Assembly: GCA_037974665.1 (NCBI GenBank)
Contig: CM075781.1
Span: 31,969,235 to 32,033,234, forward strand
Origin: Ehretia macrophylla
Lineage: Eukaryota > Streptophyta > Magnoliopsida > Boraginales > Ehretiaceae
DNA: 64,000 nucleotides
Direction of reading: 5' to 3'
Shown here: positions 45,114 to 56,469 of the stretch, piece after piece
Layout of the letters: every line of letters starts with the position of its first letter
Position numbering within the stretch: the stretch's first letter is position 1
Made by a program: the position numbers and the translations under genes
Notes under the pieces: generated by a model
The model's input: only the letters and a program-made list of their open reading frames with translations
Told to the model about the DNA's origin: nothing
The model's database searches: none

Positions 45114-46299
45114 ATGTGGATTCTTATACTGACCACACCCTTAACAATGTCAAAGTCATATACAGCCATGCAAGGAGTCCAGGTAGCTCCCTTTTCTCTT
45201 TCGTATGATGTTTGCTAATTATGCCACATCATTTATTTTTTTACTATCTTCTTATTGGTGAATCTCTTTATGTCAAGATTTTTACAAAATAATATTAACT
45301 TTGCTGATTGCAAGGTTAAGTATACATATCCTTGTTGATTGCGTGGTTTCAAGTGATGTTAAATAGGGTGGACTGCACCAGACCCCCCCTGTGGTGAGAC
45401 ATAAGTGCACACGATCCCCCTGGGGTCTCAAAACTGCACGAGACCCTCTTATGGTCCGACTCTTGATGCATACCGCCCCCTTCCGTCAAATTTTATGTCA
45501 AATTATTTTTGAGACCATAGGGGGGTCATGTGCATTTATGTATGATGGAGGGGGGTTGTGTGCACTAAGAGTCGGACCATAGGGGGGTTTGGTGCAGTTT
45601 TGAGACCACAGGGGGTTCGTGTGCACTTATGTCTAACCACAGAGGGGTCTGATGCAGTTCACCCTATTAAATATGTATACAGTTTCAAGTCATCTCATAT
45701 ATGATATATACATAACCTTCAATGGAGTAATGGTAATGTAAAGTTGTAAATGTTGCATTTCACTTGATGATAGCTGTTTCTTTTTGTATGCTTGAAGGGT
45801 TCTGCATTTATTGGGCATAGTTATGTTTTAAAGCAAAATTCCTGAGCGAAGTTTTCTTCCCTAATTATCCGTGATTGTTTCTAGCAATATTTGCAAGGCA
45901 GATATCATGTTGAGGTTTAGGCCAAGTTTCTTTCCGTGACCTTTGGTCCTATAGTAAGCAATGGGCACACGGGGTGGTAAAATCCCTTTAGGGATAACTG
46001 CTGGAGAATTAGGTTTGTTTCGGCTTCTCTATGTAGAAGGCAAAATTTTTTGTTTTCTTTACCTTTACAGACTAAAATACTGTTTATTGTTATTTGCAGA
46101 TTTTGTGGTCTTCATTAGGTGATTAGGCTTGGTTAAGTATAGTACATCAGGTAGTTGAGATCAGTTTGCAATACATGGGAACCGTCTAAGTCTTTTGTGG
46201 ATGACTACAGTTTAACCATTTGTCATTTATATGTGGACATCTATGGTGGAAGCTTGAGATGGATTACTGTAGAAGTTCTATTGCTTGAAGCAAGGTTAT
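43006..46299. repeat. Inverted copy of the PPR locus 31,155-34,240
   Basis: Covers the PPR body and about 1.2 kb of 3' flank, including an inserted 299-bp MITE that the other copy lacks. It begins at the LYR junction (43,006) and ends near 46,299. About 160 bp of unassigned DNA follows before copy B starts at 46,457. Confidence 0.9.
45366..45664. repeat. Foldback MITE, Mutator-like, 3' of the PPR gene
   Basis: The ends GGGTGGACTGCACCAGACCC and GGGTGAACTGCATCAGACCC (right end, reverse complement) start inverted repeats of about 100 bp or more, so the element is mostly two arms. Flanks TGTTAAATA (45,357-45,365) and TATTAAATA (45,665-45,673) differ by one base. The inverted PPR copy near 31,780 has the single, uninterrupted site TATTAAATA. 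Confidence 0.8.
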
Positions 46300-46502
46300 T
46301 TCGCATTTAAGCTCATTTGTGCAGTCTAAAATTGCGCACATATCAATCTTGTGTCCTTTTTTGATGTTTGGCTGCTCGATAAATTCTACACTTCATTACG
46401 TGTTTGCTTGTTTCGAGATCCACTGGAGTTTTTGTATCTTACTCGTAAAAGAAATGAGATGAATGGAAGTTGTGCTGATATAGGTTTTACTTCTGTATGC
46501 AG

Positions 46503-46563
46503 GTGGTAGATCACACAACACTTCATCGAGGAGAATAATGTGGTTTTCTTACTAGATGAGTAA
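46503..46563 (+). pseudogene. Relic of cupin (ureidoglycolate hydrolase-like) exon 3
   Basis: It begins after an intact acceptor (tatgcag) with codons for VVDHTT, matching exon 3 at 41,513. A 5-base net loss relative to that exon shifts the frame into a stop before the conserved VVFLLDE end. No other exon of the gene accompanies it. Confidence 0.85.
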
Positions 46564-46679
46564 TGTAATTTTCTCATCACATGTCCTTCAATGTTTCGAG
46601 AAGAGGATGTAAAAGAGAGGAGGTGGATCTTGTTGGTTGCTAATTATGTTTTGTTGACATGATAGCTAAGGAAAATACT

Positions 46680-47085
46680 CCCATTTGGCTGCTGGGTTTT
46701 GGTCGGCGGAGTGTGGGCCGCATACATATTGGGTTCACCCTTCTTTCTCAGCCGATAGTCGAATGGGAGAAAAATTCTAATAGCTAAAAGGGGAGAGAGA
46801 GACCACCAATGCAAGTGGATCGATTTCAAAGGCGACAACATGAAGCATGAAAGTAGAACGAACCAAATCTATCTCTTCCCCTTTCTATCAATGTTGTCGA
46901 TTCCCAGAATACTAATGTACCCTCGTGTATACAGTTGTACAACTAAGATTTTGAAAGGGTTTGCGCGTAAAGAAAGAGTTGCAATTGAAAGAGTCTTTCG
47001 GTCATGCATTTCCTTCGGGCTAGAATAGGTGGTGAAGGCTACTTGTTCCTTGACAGGCTATAAAAGAAAGGGGTGAAATTAGACT
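46680..47085. other. About 400-bp segment present only in copy B
   Basis: Has no match at the corresponding place in copy A (41,650-41,695). It is moderately GC-rich with no simple repeats, unlike its surroundings. The origin is not recognised; an organellar insertion is one possibility. Confidence 0.4.
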
Positions 47086-47211
47086 TCTAGTAATATCTAA
47101 GGTTGTCTCCGCAACAAGGCCTTTTCTTATGAGGTGTACCATCTTAAGAGCAGATAAGAGGGCTTCCTGTGTGTTTGAGGCTTTCAGTTGGCTATATTAT
47201 TGTTACTTTTA

Positions 47212-48610
47212 GGGTAAATATCACTCCGCTCTCCTGTGAAATTTATATATATCAGTCCCTGCTCTCTTGTGTTCGAAAAACTATTAAACACCCCCTATGT
47301 TTTTTGAAACTAGACACACCGTCCTTTTCCGTCTATTTTAAGCTAACACCATTAAATTTTTTGTTAAAATAACATTTTTATCATTATATTATACATTTTT
47401 ATCCTTTTTTTCCTTTTCTTTATTCTCTCTTTTCCCATTCTTTTCCCCCAAAAAAATTTTAAAAAAAAATTAAAAAGAAATTATCATCATCTTCATCCTT
47501 CCCACTCCCCTCGCCCTTACCCCCCCGGCAGCATTTTCACCCTTAACTAATTAATTAAAAATTTTAAGAAAAACATTTATACATAACAATATACGTATAT
47601 ATAAACAAATGTATGTATATATATATTTGCAGGTGCCTTGACGTGCACACACGTATAAAACCGAGCACCTCTTCGTTCTTTCTCTATAGAAAATCATATA
47701 CATATATAGATACACTAACACATACACTAACACAAAAAAACACAAACACAGAAGAAAATGTCGAATTGAAATAGTTAGCAAAACAGGAACGAATCAGACA
47801 AGGGATTTTAAAAAACCTAGAAGAAATTTATTCCAACGATAGAACAAAGCGCCAACCTAACCCTCTCCAATTCTCTTAGACAATTGCTCGGTGGCGGGGG
47901 TTGAGGAGGTGGTGGTTCTGCAGCGACAGGGATGACGAGTAGGGTTAGGTCAGGGGAGAATGGTGGGTGGGTTTCTAGTAAGATTCATAGTGGAAATTTC
48001 ATAAATTACTTGCCCCAAGACGAGGCCGTCGCGGTTGGATGTGGCGCTGACGAGAGAGGTTTGGATCTAGTGGAGTCTCAGCGCGTGGTTGATCTTTTGA
48101 ATAGAGAGCTCTCGCGGTTGCTCAAATTGAAACCTAGAGATATTTGCAAAGAAGATTTTAATTTTTTTTGGTTTTCATTAAATAATTTATGTTAAATTTA
48201 ATATTTTTATGGTATATTTAATCGATATGCTAATAATTATGTAGATTTAAGTAATTGTTTAGTTTTATTTTTAGTGTATGTGCTTGTGCATTTTAAAGCA
48301 ATTTGGATGCAATTGACTAGCGTTGGGTTAGTTAGATATTGTGGATAATTTCAAATTTTGTTTTTTTTTGGGTAAGAATAGGTACGAGGGTATTTTAGCC
48401 AACAGTTTAACTCATATAAAGTTAAAAAATATATCTAACTACACAAATGGCGTGTAGGATGCATTTTGGATGGAAAATCAGACATACAATAAATGGAGGG
48501 GGCGGAGTAATGTTTTTTAAAAATTATAGGAGGATTTTGATAGTTTTATGAACATAGAGGAACATAATGATATATATGGGTTTTATGGAAGGACGGTGTG
48601 ATATTTACCC
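47212..48610. mobile_element. Pack-MULE: Mutator-like non-autonomous element with captured gene fragment
   Basis: The element of 1,399 bp is bounded by a perfect 9-bp target duplication, TTACTTTTA, at 47,203-47,211 and 48,611-48,619. The terminal inverted repeats start GGGTAAATATCAC on both ends and stay alignable for about 80 bp ('atatatatca', 'aaaactat(t/c)aaa'). No transposase is present. The interior contains about 300 bp of a host gene (47,840-48,145). Copy A of the duplication shows the empty site TTAATTTTA at 41,895-41,903. Confidence 0.88.
47840..48145 (+). pseudogene. Captured fragment of an ASCC2/CUE-domain protein gene
   Basis: Translation gives LTLSNSLRQ and then, in a 70-codon open frame from 47,932, GENGGWVSSK, GNFINYLPQDEAVAVG and ESQRVVDLLNRELSRLLKLK. 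To my recollection this matches the N-terminal region of the plant homologue of ASCC2 (a ubiquitin-binding CUE protein; Arabidopsis At1g27752). The similarity stops at PRD, where the family continues FWxEVA. Only this part of the gene is present, in sense with the forward strand, inside the Mutator-like element. Confidence 0.7.
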
Positions 48611-48619
48611 TTACTTTTA

Positions 48620-50200
48620 TTGATTTTCTTGGTCAAATGGATGGTAAACAACTTCTCTCTCGTTTTATCGCCTTGAAATAGTTTAAACTTATGTGCTCTT
48701 ATCACAAATACTGTTTGATTTGTAAGATATATTGTTACACCACAATATTTATAGTATTGAAATAGATCTAATGTGATACTGTCTAAAATAAGTTTCTCGT
48801 TATAAAAAGGAGAATCTCTCTCGTCTTATTTGTAGGAGAACAAGAAGTTCGAGATTATGAATAGTCCTATAAAATATAGTATGCGTAAGAAATTACCTAT
48901 GATGCAACTATCCAAGTTTGCGTATGGCTCATAAAACATAGCATAAATCAGAAATCAATTGCAACAAAAATGATCATTAATGTGACATCTCAAGTTAAAT
49001 AGGTGGTAGCCATCCATTGTTAAGAATTTACAGGAATTTGTGCTTATTATAATAATCTATATCTATGTTTCAAAATTAAATAAAAATAAAATAAAGAATT
49101 CGTGGAAATTGTACTCTTGATTATTAAATTTCGTTAGGATTTAAATTTTAGTAATTTGAACTTCGTGTTTGATAGGTGTTAAATACCCATTCACGCTTTA
49201 AGACTTTTGCAATGAAAAATTCACGTTTTCTTTTTTCTTTCAATAGAAAAGTGACAAAAAAGTATTAGTATTGTGGATTTATTTTGAGATATTATACAAT
49301 AAGTTGAAGGGATGGATCAAATTAAACATCAGGGGAAGAAGAGTTGACTTTTATTTTTTTGTTCAGTCTAAGTTTTCATATACAAAAAATAACAAGTATT
49401 CTTTGTTGCAACTGAAATTTTTTTGCATAAACAAAAAAATTAATCTGCATTACGTTGGTCTTCATTTCTCATTAGTCTTGCTTGGTAAAGTATTGTTTTT
49501 TGATAGGAGTAGGTGCTTGCTAATGCATTCTTCATTCTTTATCAAAACTAATGAGTTTCGGGTTAGGAGTTTTTACCTTGTTATCAAAAAGGGAGTTGGG
49601 TAAAGCAAACTCCCTTCTTAGAGGAGGACGGGCGTAGTCAAGTTGAACCAGGTTGCGCTATTTGATATCCCGATCGAAAACAAATCAGTGGAGTTTTTGA
49701 TCCAATCCGTAAGAATTAATAGAAAAGGCAAATCTCTACAACCTCTTTCTCATGTCTCAGTTTATGTGTGATATGAATCCACTGATCAGTTGGTGGGACA
49801 GTAGACGGTTTTGAAATAATAACGAAGTAATGAAACTCAACTCGTGTGTGAGCAGTGAATCATGTCAATTTACATTGTAAATTTCTTGCGTATCCAGCCT
49901 TGCTTTGACTAGCCAACCGCATTCGTTAGCGAAAATAAGGACTAAACTACTCTAGAGAAAGGCAAGAGGATGGTTTTGGTCCGCACGACCTGTTATGACA
50001 AATGCTTGTAAAAAAGGATTGAAAGGTGAATCATAGAACACCAAAAGTTATGCCCTGCATCGTGTTCGTTTGTGTTTATTGAGCTTAAAAATTTTAGTTA
50101 ATAATTTTCTAAAACATTTGGACAAGTCAAACTTGAATTTGAAATTACTTATACATAGAAAATGAAAAACACACAAAAACCTATTCTCTTTTCCCCCTAA
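48620..50200. other. Copy B intergenic DNA
   Basis: The first 450 bp align in pieces with 41,905-42,620. About 49,070-50,160 has no match in copy A and no recognised gene; the frame at 49,271-49,603 has no family resemblance that I can see. Confidence 0.4.
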
Positions 50201-50683
50201 CATAGTCTTCGGATTGCACAAAGGAATGGAAAGGAAAGTAAAGTAAAGGAAGAAAAATAAAGGAAAGAAAATAAAACGAATAACTTTGTTTGTATTGTAA
50301 AAAAATAATAACGGAAAGGAAATGAAAAGTTTTTATAATTTTTTGTTTGAATTAGATAAGAAAATGAAAAAAATGACAATTTTAAAGCGTAAATTACTTA
50401 AATGTCTTTTTTCATACTAAAATATAAAAGAGTAGTAAGGGCAATCATGGAAATAAAAAAAATTCAAAGCAATATAGTCTTTTTCTATTGCAACCATTCC
50501 TTTTACCCCCAAACATCCCAAATTGAAAGGATTGAAAAGTCCTTTCAACTAAACGAATGAAGAAAATATTATACCCCTCCATATCTTTTATTTCTTTCAA
50601 ATTTGTAATCCAAATAAGGGGAGGGTCCCCTTTTTTCTTCCCTTCCTTTACTTTCTATTAAAAAAATGAATCCAAACAAGCTA
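50201..50683. repeat. MITE interrupting copy B
   Basis: It splits a block that is continuous in copy A ('attctctttt...cccaaaagtgtacaatc'). The ends 'tagtcttcggattg' and the reverse complement of the right end 'tagcttgtttggattc' are inverted repeats. The arms are rich in 'ggaaaggaaa' and 'ttcctttact' respectively. The target duplication is unclear. Confidence 0.6.
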
Positions 50684-51040
50684 TAAAGTGTACAATCCCT
50701 AAAGCGTAATCGTACAGCACTCAGAAAAAGAAGATTATAACGGCGTCGTTTCGAGCAATTTCTCATTTTTCAGCTAATAAACTGCAAATGCCCAATTGAT
50801 TTCTTTGACGGCCGTTAGAGACAACCTCGCTGCACCAGTTTCAGGTGACACTTAACCCTTTTATGTATATTCACACTGTTAAAAATCAAAACTTTTATTT
50901 ACCAAAAAAAAAAAAATCAAATTTTTGTTAATAATAGCTTATTTAATAAGCACTTATGTGTTTGAATCTGCTTATGTTAATGATTTGTAGCCAAACCCAT
51001 ATAGATTAAACCCCCAAAAGGAGCAAATTTGAGGAGAAAA

Positions 51041-52477
51041 ATGGCGTCTAGTGAGGGAATAAAGGCAACAGCAAAGGTGTATAGAAGCCTTTTGAAGGCA
51101 GTGAAGAAACACATAGGAAAAGATGAGCACAAGACCCATTTCACTGATTTTGTTAAAACAGAGTTCAGAAAGTTGAGCAGTGAACAATCAAAAGATGTGT
51201 CTTTGATTCAAGAAAAAGTTAAGCTTGCCAGAGATTACACTTTTCTTCTAAACAGTGTTCATCATCACATGGTACACTTCGATTCGTACGTATTTTGTGT
51301 ATATCTATATGTATATGTTTGTTTTCTTGCTAACGGTTAGGGTAGTCTAGCCGGTGAGGCCTTGGGTGTACTCTCCAAAGGTCGATCAGGGTCATCGGAG
51401 GTTTATCTGGCAGTTAAGTTTAGAGGCCATGTGATTAGTTAGGCAAAGTCTGGATACCCACGACTTTCCAGAAAAAGAAAAAAAAGAAGAAAATGTTTGT
51501 TTTCTTTCTGCAAGGGAGGTGCTTCTGCTATCCGTTTTGGGTCCAGAGAAGGGTCAAATCCATATAGAACCTTACCTTGCGCATAACCTTACCAATTTTT
51601 TACTGGGAAAAGGCGGTGCATGAATGTTGCACAAGGCTCCCCCTATGTGCGGGAGAGGATCGGAAACACTTTGGATTTATTGTATGCAATTTTATCTTGT
51701 ATTTTTGAAAGTGGTTATTTCCACAATTTCGAACTCATGACCTTGAGGCCACACGACAAGAACTTTACGTTGCGCCAGAGATTTCCTTCGATCATACCAT
51801 TTATATTCTTTCTATGTGAGTTTATATGCTCTTACGTGTGTGTGTGTGTGTGTGTACACAGACACTATTATGCTGTCCGGTGGGTTTTGTTTTTTTGTTT
51901 TAGATTTTTCGTCTTTTGGGGTTTATGGTCAAAGGACGTGATGAATCTGTGGCTGGTTTTAACTAATTGATGATAGTTTCTTGGTAAACTTGAGTAGATA
52001 TGAGTTATTGATCTTGTGTTAGCATGTTATATAATCAAAATTGAAAATTTAAGTTTTTTTCTTTGTGAGTGCAAATCGTGCCAATTCTAGCCTAAATTTG
52101 TCTGTGACTATGCGCTATTTGTTAAGATTGATGAACCCATTACCTATTTCAGTGAGTTGCTCAAATCAACTCAAAAATGGTTTATTCATGTGTAATACAG
52201 TTAACTTTTGCGTTGTCGTGTAGATATAGTTAAAAATGGTGTATTCATGTGTAATCCAATGTTATTTGTTAGCTGAGATAATTATATTAAGATGTTTCTT
52301 TGTGTTGATATATTATATGAGATGTGAGGCTGTCATTTGAAATTTGACATGTTGTATGTGCAGGATTTGTTGTTTTCATATAACATTGCAGTCGATAGAT
52401 CAGATGAGATGAAGAAGATATTGGGGAAATCTGCAGCAAGTGTGGGTCTCCAGCTTCCTGATGTTTATCAGGCTTGA
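51041..52477 (+). CDS. LYR-motif (complex1_LYR) protein, mitochondrial assembly factor type
   Basis: Small LYR-family proteins work in the mitochondrial matrix with acyl-carrier protein and the Fe-S or respiratory-complex assembly machinery. Two exons, 51041-51271 and 52364-52477, GT-AG and in phase, giving 114 aa. The LYR signature appears as VYRSLLKAV with Tyr14-Arg15, followed by basic helices and a downstream Phe-rich KTEFRKLSS segment. A conserved C-terminus ends GLQLPDVYQA. The particular client complex cannot be told from sequence. The ATG at 51041 is preferred over an upstream TTG. Its 5' leader and first 12 codons are duplicated at 42,925-43,004. The 1.1-kb intron carries two SINE-type insertions. 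Confidence 0.85.
51329..51492 (+). mobile_element. tRNA-derived SINE in the LYR intron
   Basis: Flanked by the perfect 14-bp direct repeat ATGTTTGTTTTCTT at 51,315-51,328 and 51,493-51,506. The head resembles a tRNA-type A box (tagtctagccggtgaggcc) and a weak B box (ggtcgatcagg). It ends in an A-rich tail (agaaaaagaaaaaaaag). Confidence 0.7.
51535..51790 (-). mobile_element. Au-type SINE relic, reverse orientation
   Basis: Read on the minus strand it shows TGGCGCAACGTAAAGTT (A-box region), GGTCATGAGTTCGAA (B-box region) and a body with 'tgcatacaataaatcc'-like and 'cgcacatagggggagcc' segments. This follows the layout of the widespread plant Au SINE. A piece at 51,535-51,597 (gggtccagagaagggtcaa) is also Au-like, so this may be two overlapping or rearranged copies. 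No target duplication was found. Confidence 0.5.
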
Positions 52478-55400
52478 TAGTTGGTAAGTTTTCATGCTTC
52501 TAATCCTTCTATCTTGTTGAATAGCTTATGCAAGTCGTTTCCTACTTCTGCTGCATTAAGTGTAAAACTTTTTTAGTTATCTTGATTGTCTGTTTTGTTT
52601 GCCTTATCTATTGAGGTTGGAGAGAGAAAGGGATATTTGTTTGGCTATGCTCCTGGTTCAGTGAGCAGCTTAATTCAGATCCACATCTACGTGCACTCTT
52701 AAGGGAAGAAACATTAACAAGTAGAAAGTCATCTGGACTTGCTAGATAAATAGCATATACAAAACATTTATCTGTGTTAATTATGTGTAGGGATAGGTAT
52801 AGAGAAGTGGGTTTGTCAACATGAATGTACCACTGGGATGCATGTATGTGAGAGGATCATTGTCTGATGGTTCTTTCACTGTCCTCTAAGAGTACATACA
52901 TTCATATTTGCTGTGTTTCAAGGAGTAAAGCTCAAGATGTTAGGTATATGTGATAAATAATCTATCATTTCATTGGACTTGAAAATTAGTATTACAATAT
53001 TCTCTTCTTGTGCTTCATTACTATATATCAGTATGTGTGTTTATTGACAGCAAGAGTAGTTGCAACCAGCCTCTTAAATTGGTTCATGAGGTTCTTTGCG
53101 TGTATATTTCTTGCTCATAAGCTGGACTATAATATTGTCCTCTCTAGAAAATTGTCCTTTCATGAGTTGTTTGGCATTGTTGATGTAGCATTATTAACAA
53201 AGAAGGCTTTGAAGGAGTAATTTCTGAAACCTGTCACAGGGGCCAGTCACTTTGCCCGGTTGATGGGTTAAATTCTGTAATTAAGAAATATGTTTCGGCA
53301 GTTGCTTAATTTAAACAAGATTAGAGCATATATTTCTTGGATTACCCCACCTATGTTTTATGGCTATTATCCTGTCTCATGGAATATCACTGGAAAGATT
53401 CAATGCTGGCAGTTTTCGAAACCTATCAGATACGTTCGACATTTTAATGAACAAGAATCTGAAAACAAATATTTTTTTTCAGAGGTAAAAAGTGAAGTTT
53501 TATTAATGTGCACCAAGAGGGTGTGGAAAATTACAAAAGTTAAATACAAAATTGATTAAAAGATTCTATAATAGTATTGAAAGTAAAAGAACAAGATCCC
53601 GAAATCCAAAAGATCAAATTATGGAGCCAATGATTTTGAAAAAGTGAATAGTGAGTTTTTTTTCCCATTAAAGGCTCTTTTGTTTCGTTCCTTCCAAATT
53701 GACCAAATGATAGACTGAGGAATCGTCCTTATGATCTTTTTCTTATCCTTGGTCATCTTGATTCCGTTCCAAGCCTTGTATTTAACTGCTATCCATTTTG
53801 CCTAATAATTACACTAATACCAACATAGTACAGGTTTATTACTAGATTTAGATGGACGTGATTATCCATTCGCATATATTACGTATAACTCCAGTTTGAT
53901 GCATTTTCAAACACTTACTCCTTTGGTAATATATGCATGTCAAATCAAATGTTATAGGGCGGCTTGCATATTAGAGCTGTTGCTACCAATACAATACATA
54001 TGATATTAGTCCTACTTATCTAGTCTATTGTTTGCTCTTTGTCTTAACAATGCGTTGTGTTATTGACATGCATTATTTGGTGGTTGCTATTTCATATCAT
54101 ACAGCAAAACCCTTACAACTCTATGCATATATCATATCCGAGATTCCAGAGCATTAAAAAGTGATGACTTCTGGGCTTTAATTATAGTCTTTTCCAATTT
54201 TTACCTTTGTGTCATTCCAGCTTTTTCTAGTTGATACATAATATTTGAAGTGAAAGAGTAAAAATTCTAGTTGTGTGAAAGTGAATGCTTTCTCTCGTAA
54301 AGCCAAACACGCCCCAAGACAAGGATCAATATTATTACAGAATAAGCTATCCTCCCAAGTTCTTTTACCGTGTCAATCTAGCTCGAATGTCTAAGTGCTA
54401 ACTTCTGCCTAGCAAAATGTGCCTTACAGGGCAGTAGGATTCTCGTGTTACGGCTCTCTAAAGTTACTTTACACTAGATAAGAAAATTATGTCAAAAAGC
54501 TTTCTACCTGGAGAAGTGTTGAGATGAAACTTTGCAGATGTGTGCTAACGAATTCTTTTGCTCTTTCCTTCCTCTGAACATTATTGCAGAAGTTGCAGTC
54601 ACTAGTTGGAAGGTGGTCGATCCATATGGTCTTTGATGCTTGCATCGTTACAAAGACCCTCTTCCAGGAGGCTGATACATGTTATTTTTGCATATGGAAA
54701 AGCAGGTGCTGTGCGAGGAGCTGGAAATTACTATCTGAGTGTTGGTACTGTTTATCTCTCTTGAGCTATATGCTCTCTACATAAACACAAATCACCAAAC
54801 AAGTTGTCATGTTACTGGTTCATTTGCCAGTTGGAATTTTGTTTGGAATTTCTTTGATTCGGCAAGAGTTCTCCAGCAAAGACTGCATGATTAAGATTAT
54901 GCCAGAAATCATGAGTCCATTAGCTTTTATATTCTAGTCATGCATATAGTGAGCAATTTCATTTCCAAACATTTTCACACAATAAGATTTAGATGACATG
55001 GCATCACTCACTTGAATCCTCAATGTCCAATCTTGTGCGACACTTGGGGGCGGTTTGGAACTGTTTCCGAAACCAGAAATACACAAAAACTTCTTGGGCC
55101 TGATTTGTTTTCCAAAACTGTGTTGCAAAATATGTTCTCAAGAACAAAAAAACAAGAACTTAGGGCCTGTTTGGAAGTATTCTAGTTTAAACGTTTTTCC
55201 ATTTTGTTCTCTTGAAATGATGTCAAGGAGTATAAAAATCTGCAAAAGGAGTTGGATCTTCACTTCGAAAGCTCAGATTTCTCCCTTTTCAAGCTTTAAC
55301 ATCAATCATGCTTGCAGGTAAGGACATAAAAGTTTTATATTGGCTAGTTAAGAGTGTTAGACGTGGATGTCTGATTTCGAGTTTCTCAATTTGCTCCTTT

Positions 55401-56454
55401 TTGATGTTACAAGAACTGGTATTTGGTTAATTGGTTTAATTCTCAATCCTTTACTAACCAGCAAAAGGGAAAAAGAGTTATGGGAAAACTGATTTTGACA
55501 AAATAATTATTACATTATTAAAGAAATAACAGATTTCTGAACCCCTGCGATTATTTGCTGGTACACCAACTAAATTTTGCGCAAATTAGAGGACAAGGGG
55601 TAACAGACTTGAATTGCGTCCTAATTTGTTATTGTAATGGGAGATTTATAATTTTGGGATGGATCAAATACATTCAAATATAATCCCACCTGAAGTGGTC
55701 AAAAGTCTGCGAGATAAAGAATGATTTGGAGATTTTTTTTTTTTTTTTTTTTTGGTACAGTGTTTTCTGGATAGTATCAATCCCATCTAGTGTCCGTCAC
55801 TTAATGATCCCGAGAGGCTCTATTTCTCAGCTCTTCCTTTCAATGCCCAATTATTACAGCATTCACCTTTCTTTTCATAAAACATCGTCACTCATCAACG
55901 CATATCTCTATAACCAACATGCTGGTTTACTATTTCCAACTCACATTTATTAAGCTTTTCATTGATCCTTTATGCGAATAAAATACTGTTCTCTCGATGC
56001 CATGACTACATAGGATTGGTCGCAGTCGAGCTAAAGGGTTGGGGGAAACAACTCTATCCCGCAGCTACACAAAGACATGCCTATTCAGGAACAATGCCCT
56101 TCAAAGCTAGTCCAAGAAATCATGCTAGTATATAATAATTTAGCAAGACATCATAAAAGATTCAGAACTAACACAGCACAAGAGTCTGTAGCCTTCAGAA
56201 GTCAACTAACTTATCAACAGCAGCAACATCTTAACAAATGTATATCACTAGTACGATGTGGTCATATTTACTTGGCTACAAAACTTTCATCTGATTTTTA
56301 TCGACGAAATCAGCAAGAAGACTAGATTAAGAACAAAGTTCAGAATTGCAGCAATTAGGGGAGGTCAGAACTACAATTTAGGAACACTTCTTTTTTTTTT
56401 TGAAAGGTGAATCTCCTCCCCAATTTCCCCTTTCCCCCCACCCCACTACGATCA
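52478..56454. other. Gene-poor DNA downstream of the LYR gene
   Basis: The first part should include the LYR 3' untranslated region. Apart from the LINE tail at 53,470-53,805, no gene or bounded element is recognised. The short frames at 53,290-53,559, 54,584-54,784 and 56,077-56,325 show no family features. Confidence 0.4.
53470..53805 (-). mobile_element. LINE (L1-type) 3' remnant
   Basis: The minus strand encodes IIRTIPQSIIWSIWKERN followed by KRAFNGKK, the C-terminal end of plant L1 reverse transcriptase ORF2. A stop, a short 3' untranslated stretch and an A-run (T-run at 53,471-53,478 on the forward strand) follow. It is heavily 5'-truncated. Confidence 0.55.
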
Positions 56455-56469
56455 AAGTACCGAAAGAAG

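Larger units (their letters stand above)
46457..51076. repeat. Tandem duplication, copy B (cupin exon 3 relic to LYR 5' end)
   Basis: Counterpart of copy A. It is expanded by a segment at 46,680-47,085, the Pack-MULE at 47,212-48,610, unmatched AT-rich DNA at about 49,070-50,160 and a MITE at 50,201-50,683. The LYR gene follows without interruption, so copy B holds the original LYR 5' end. The cupin exon in it is the damaged copy. Confidence 0.85.

Noticed and set aside
53008-53559. Short open frames of 70-89 codons after the LYR gene
   Set aside because: No recognisable family, AT-rich composition, and the last one runs into the LINE tail.
54290-55200. Possible MITE with 'ggcggtttggaactg' and 'gggcctgtttggaag' edges
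   Set aside because: The two motifs are in the same orientation, not inverted, and no target duplication was found.
56077-56325. 82-codon frame rich in Gln and Arg
   Set aside because: No domain pattern and no splice context or homologue that I recognise; length is within chance expectation.
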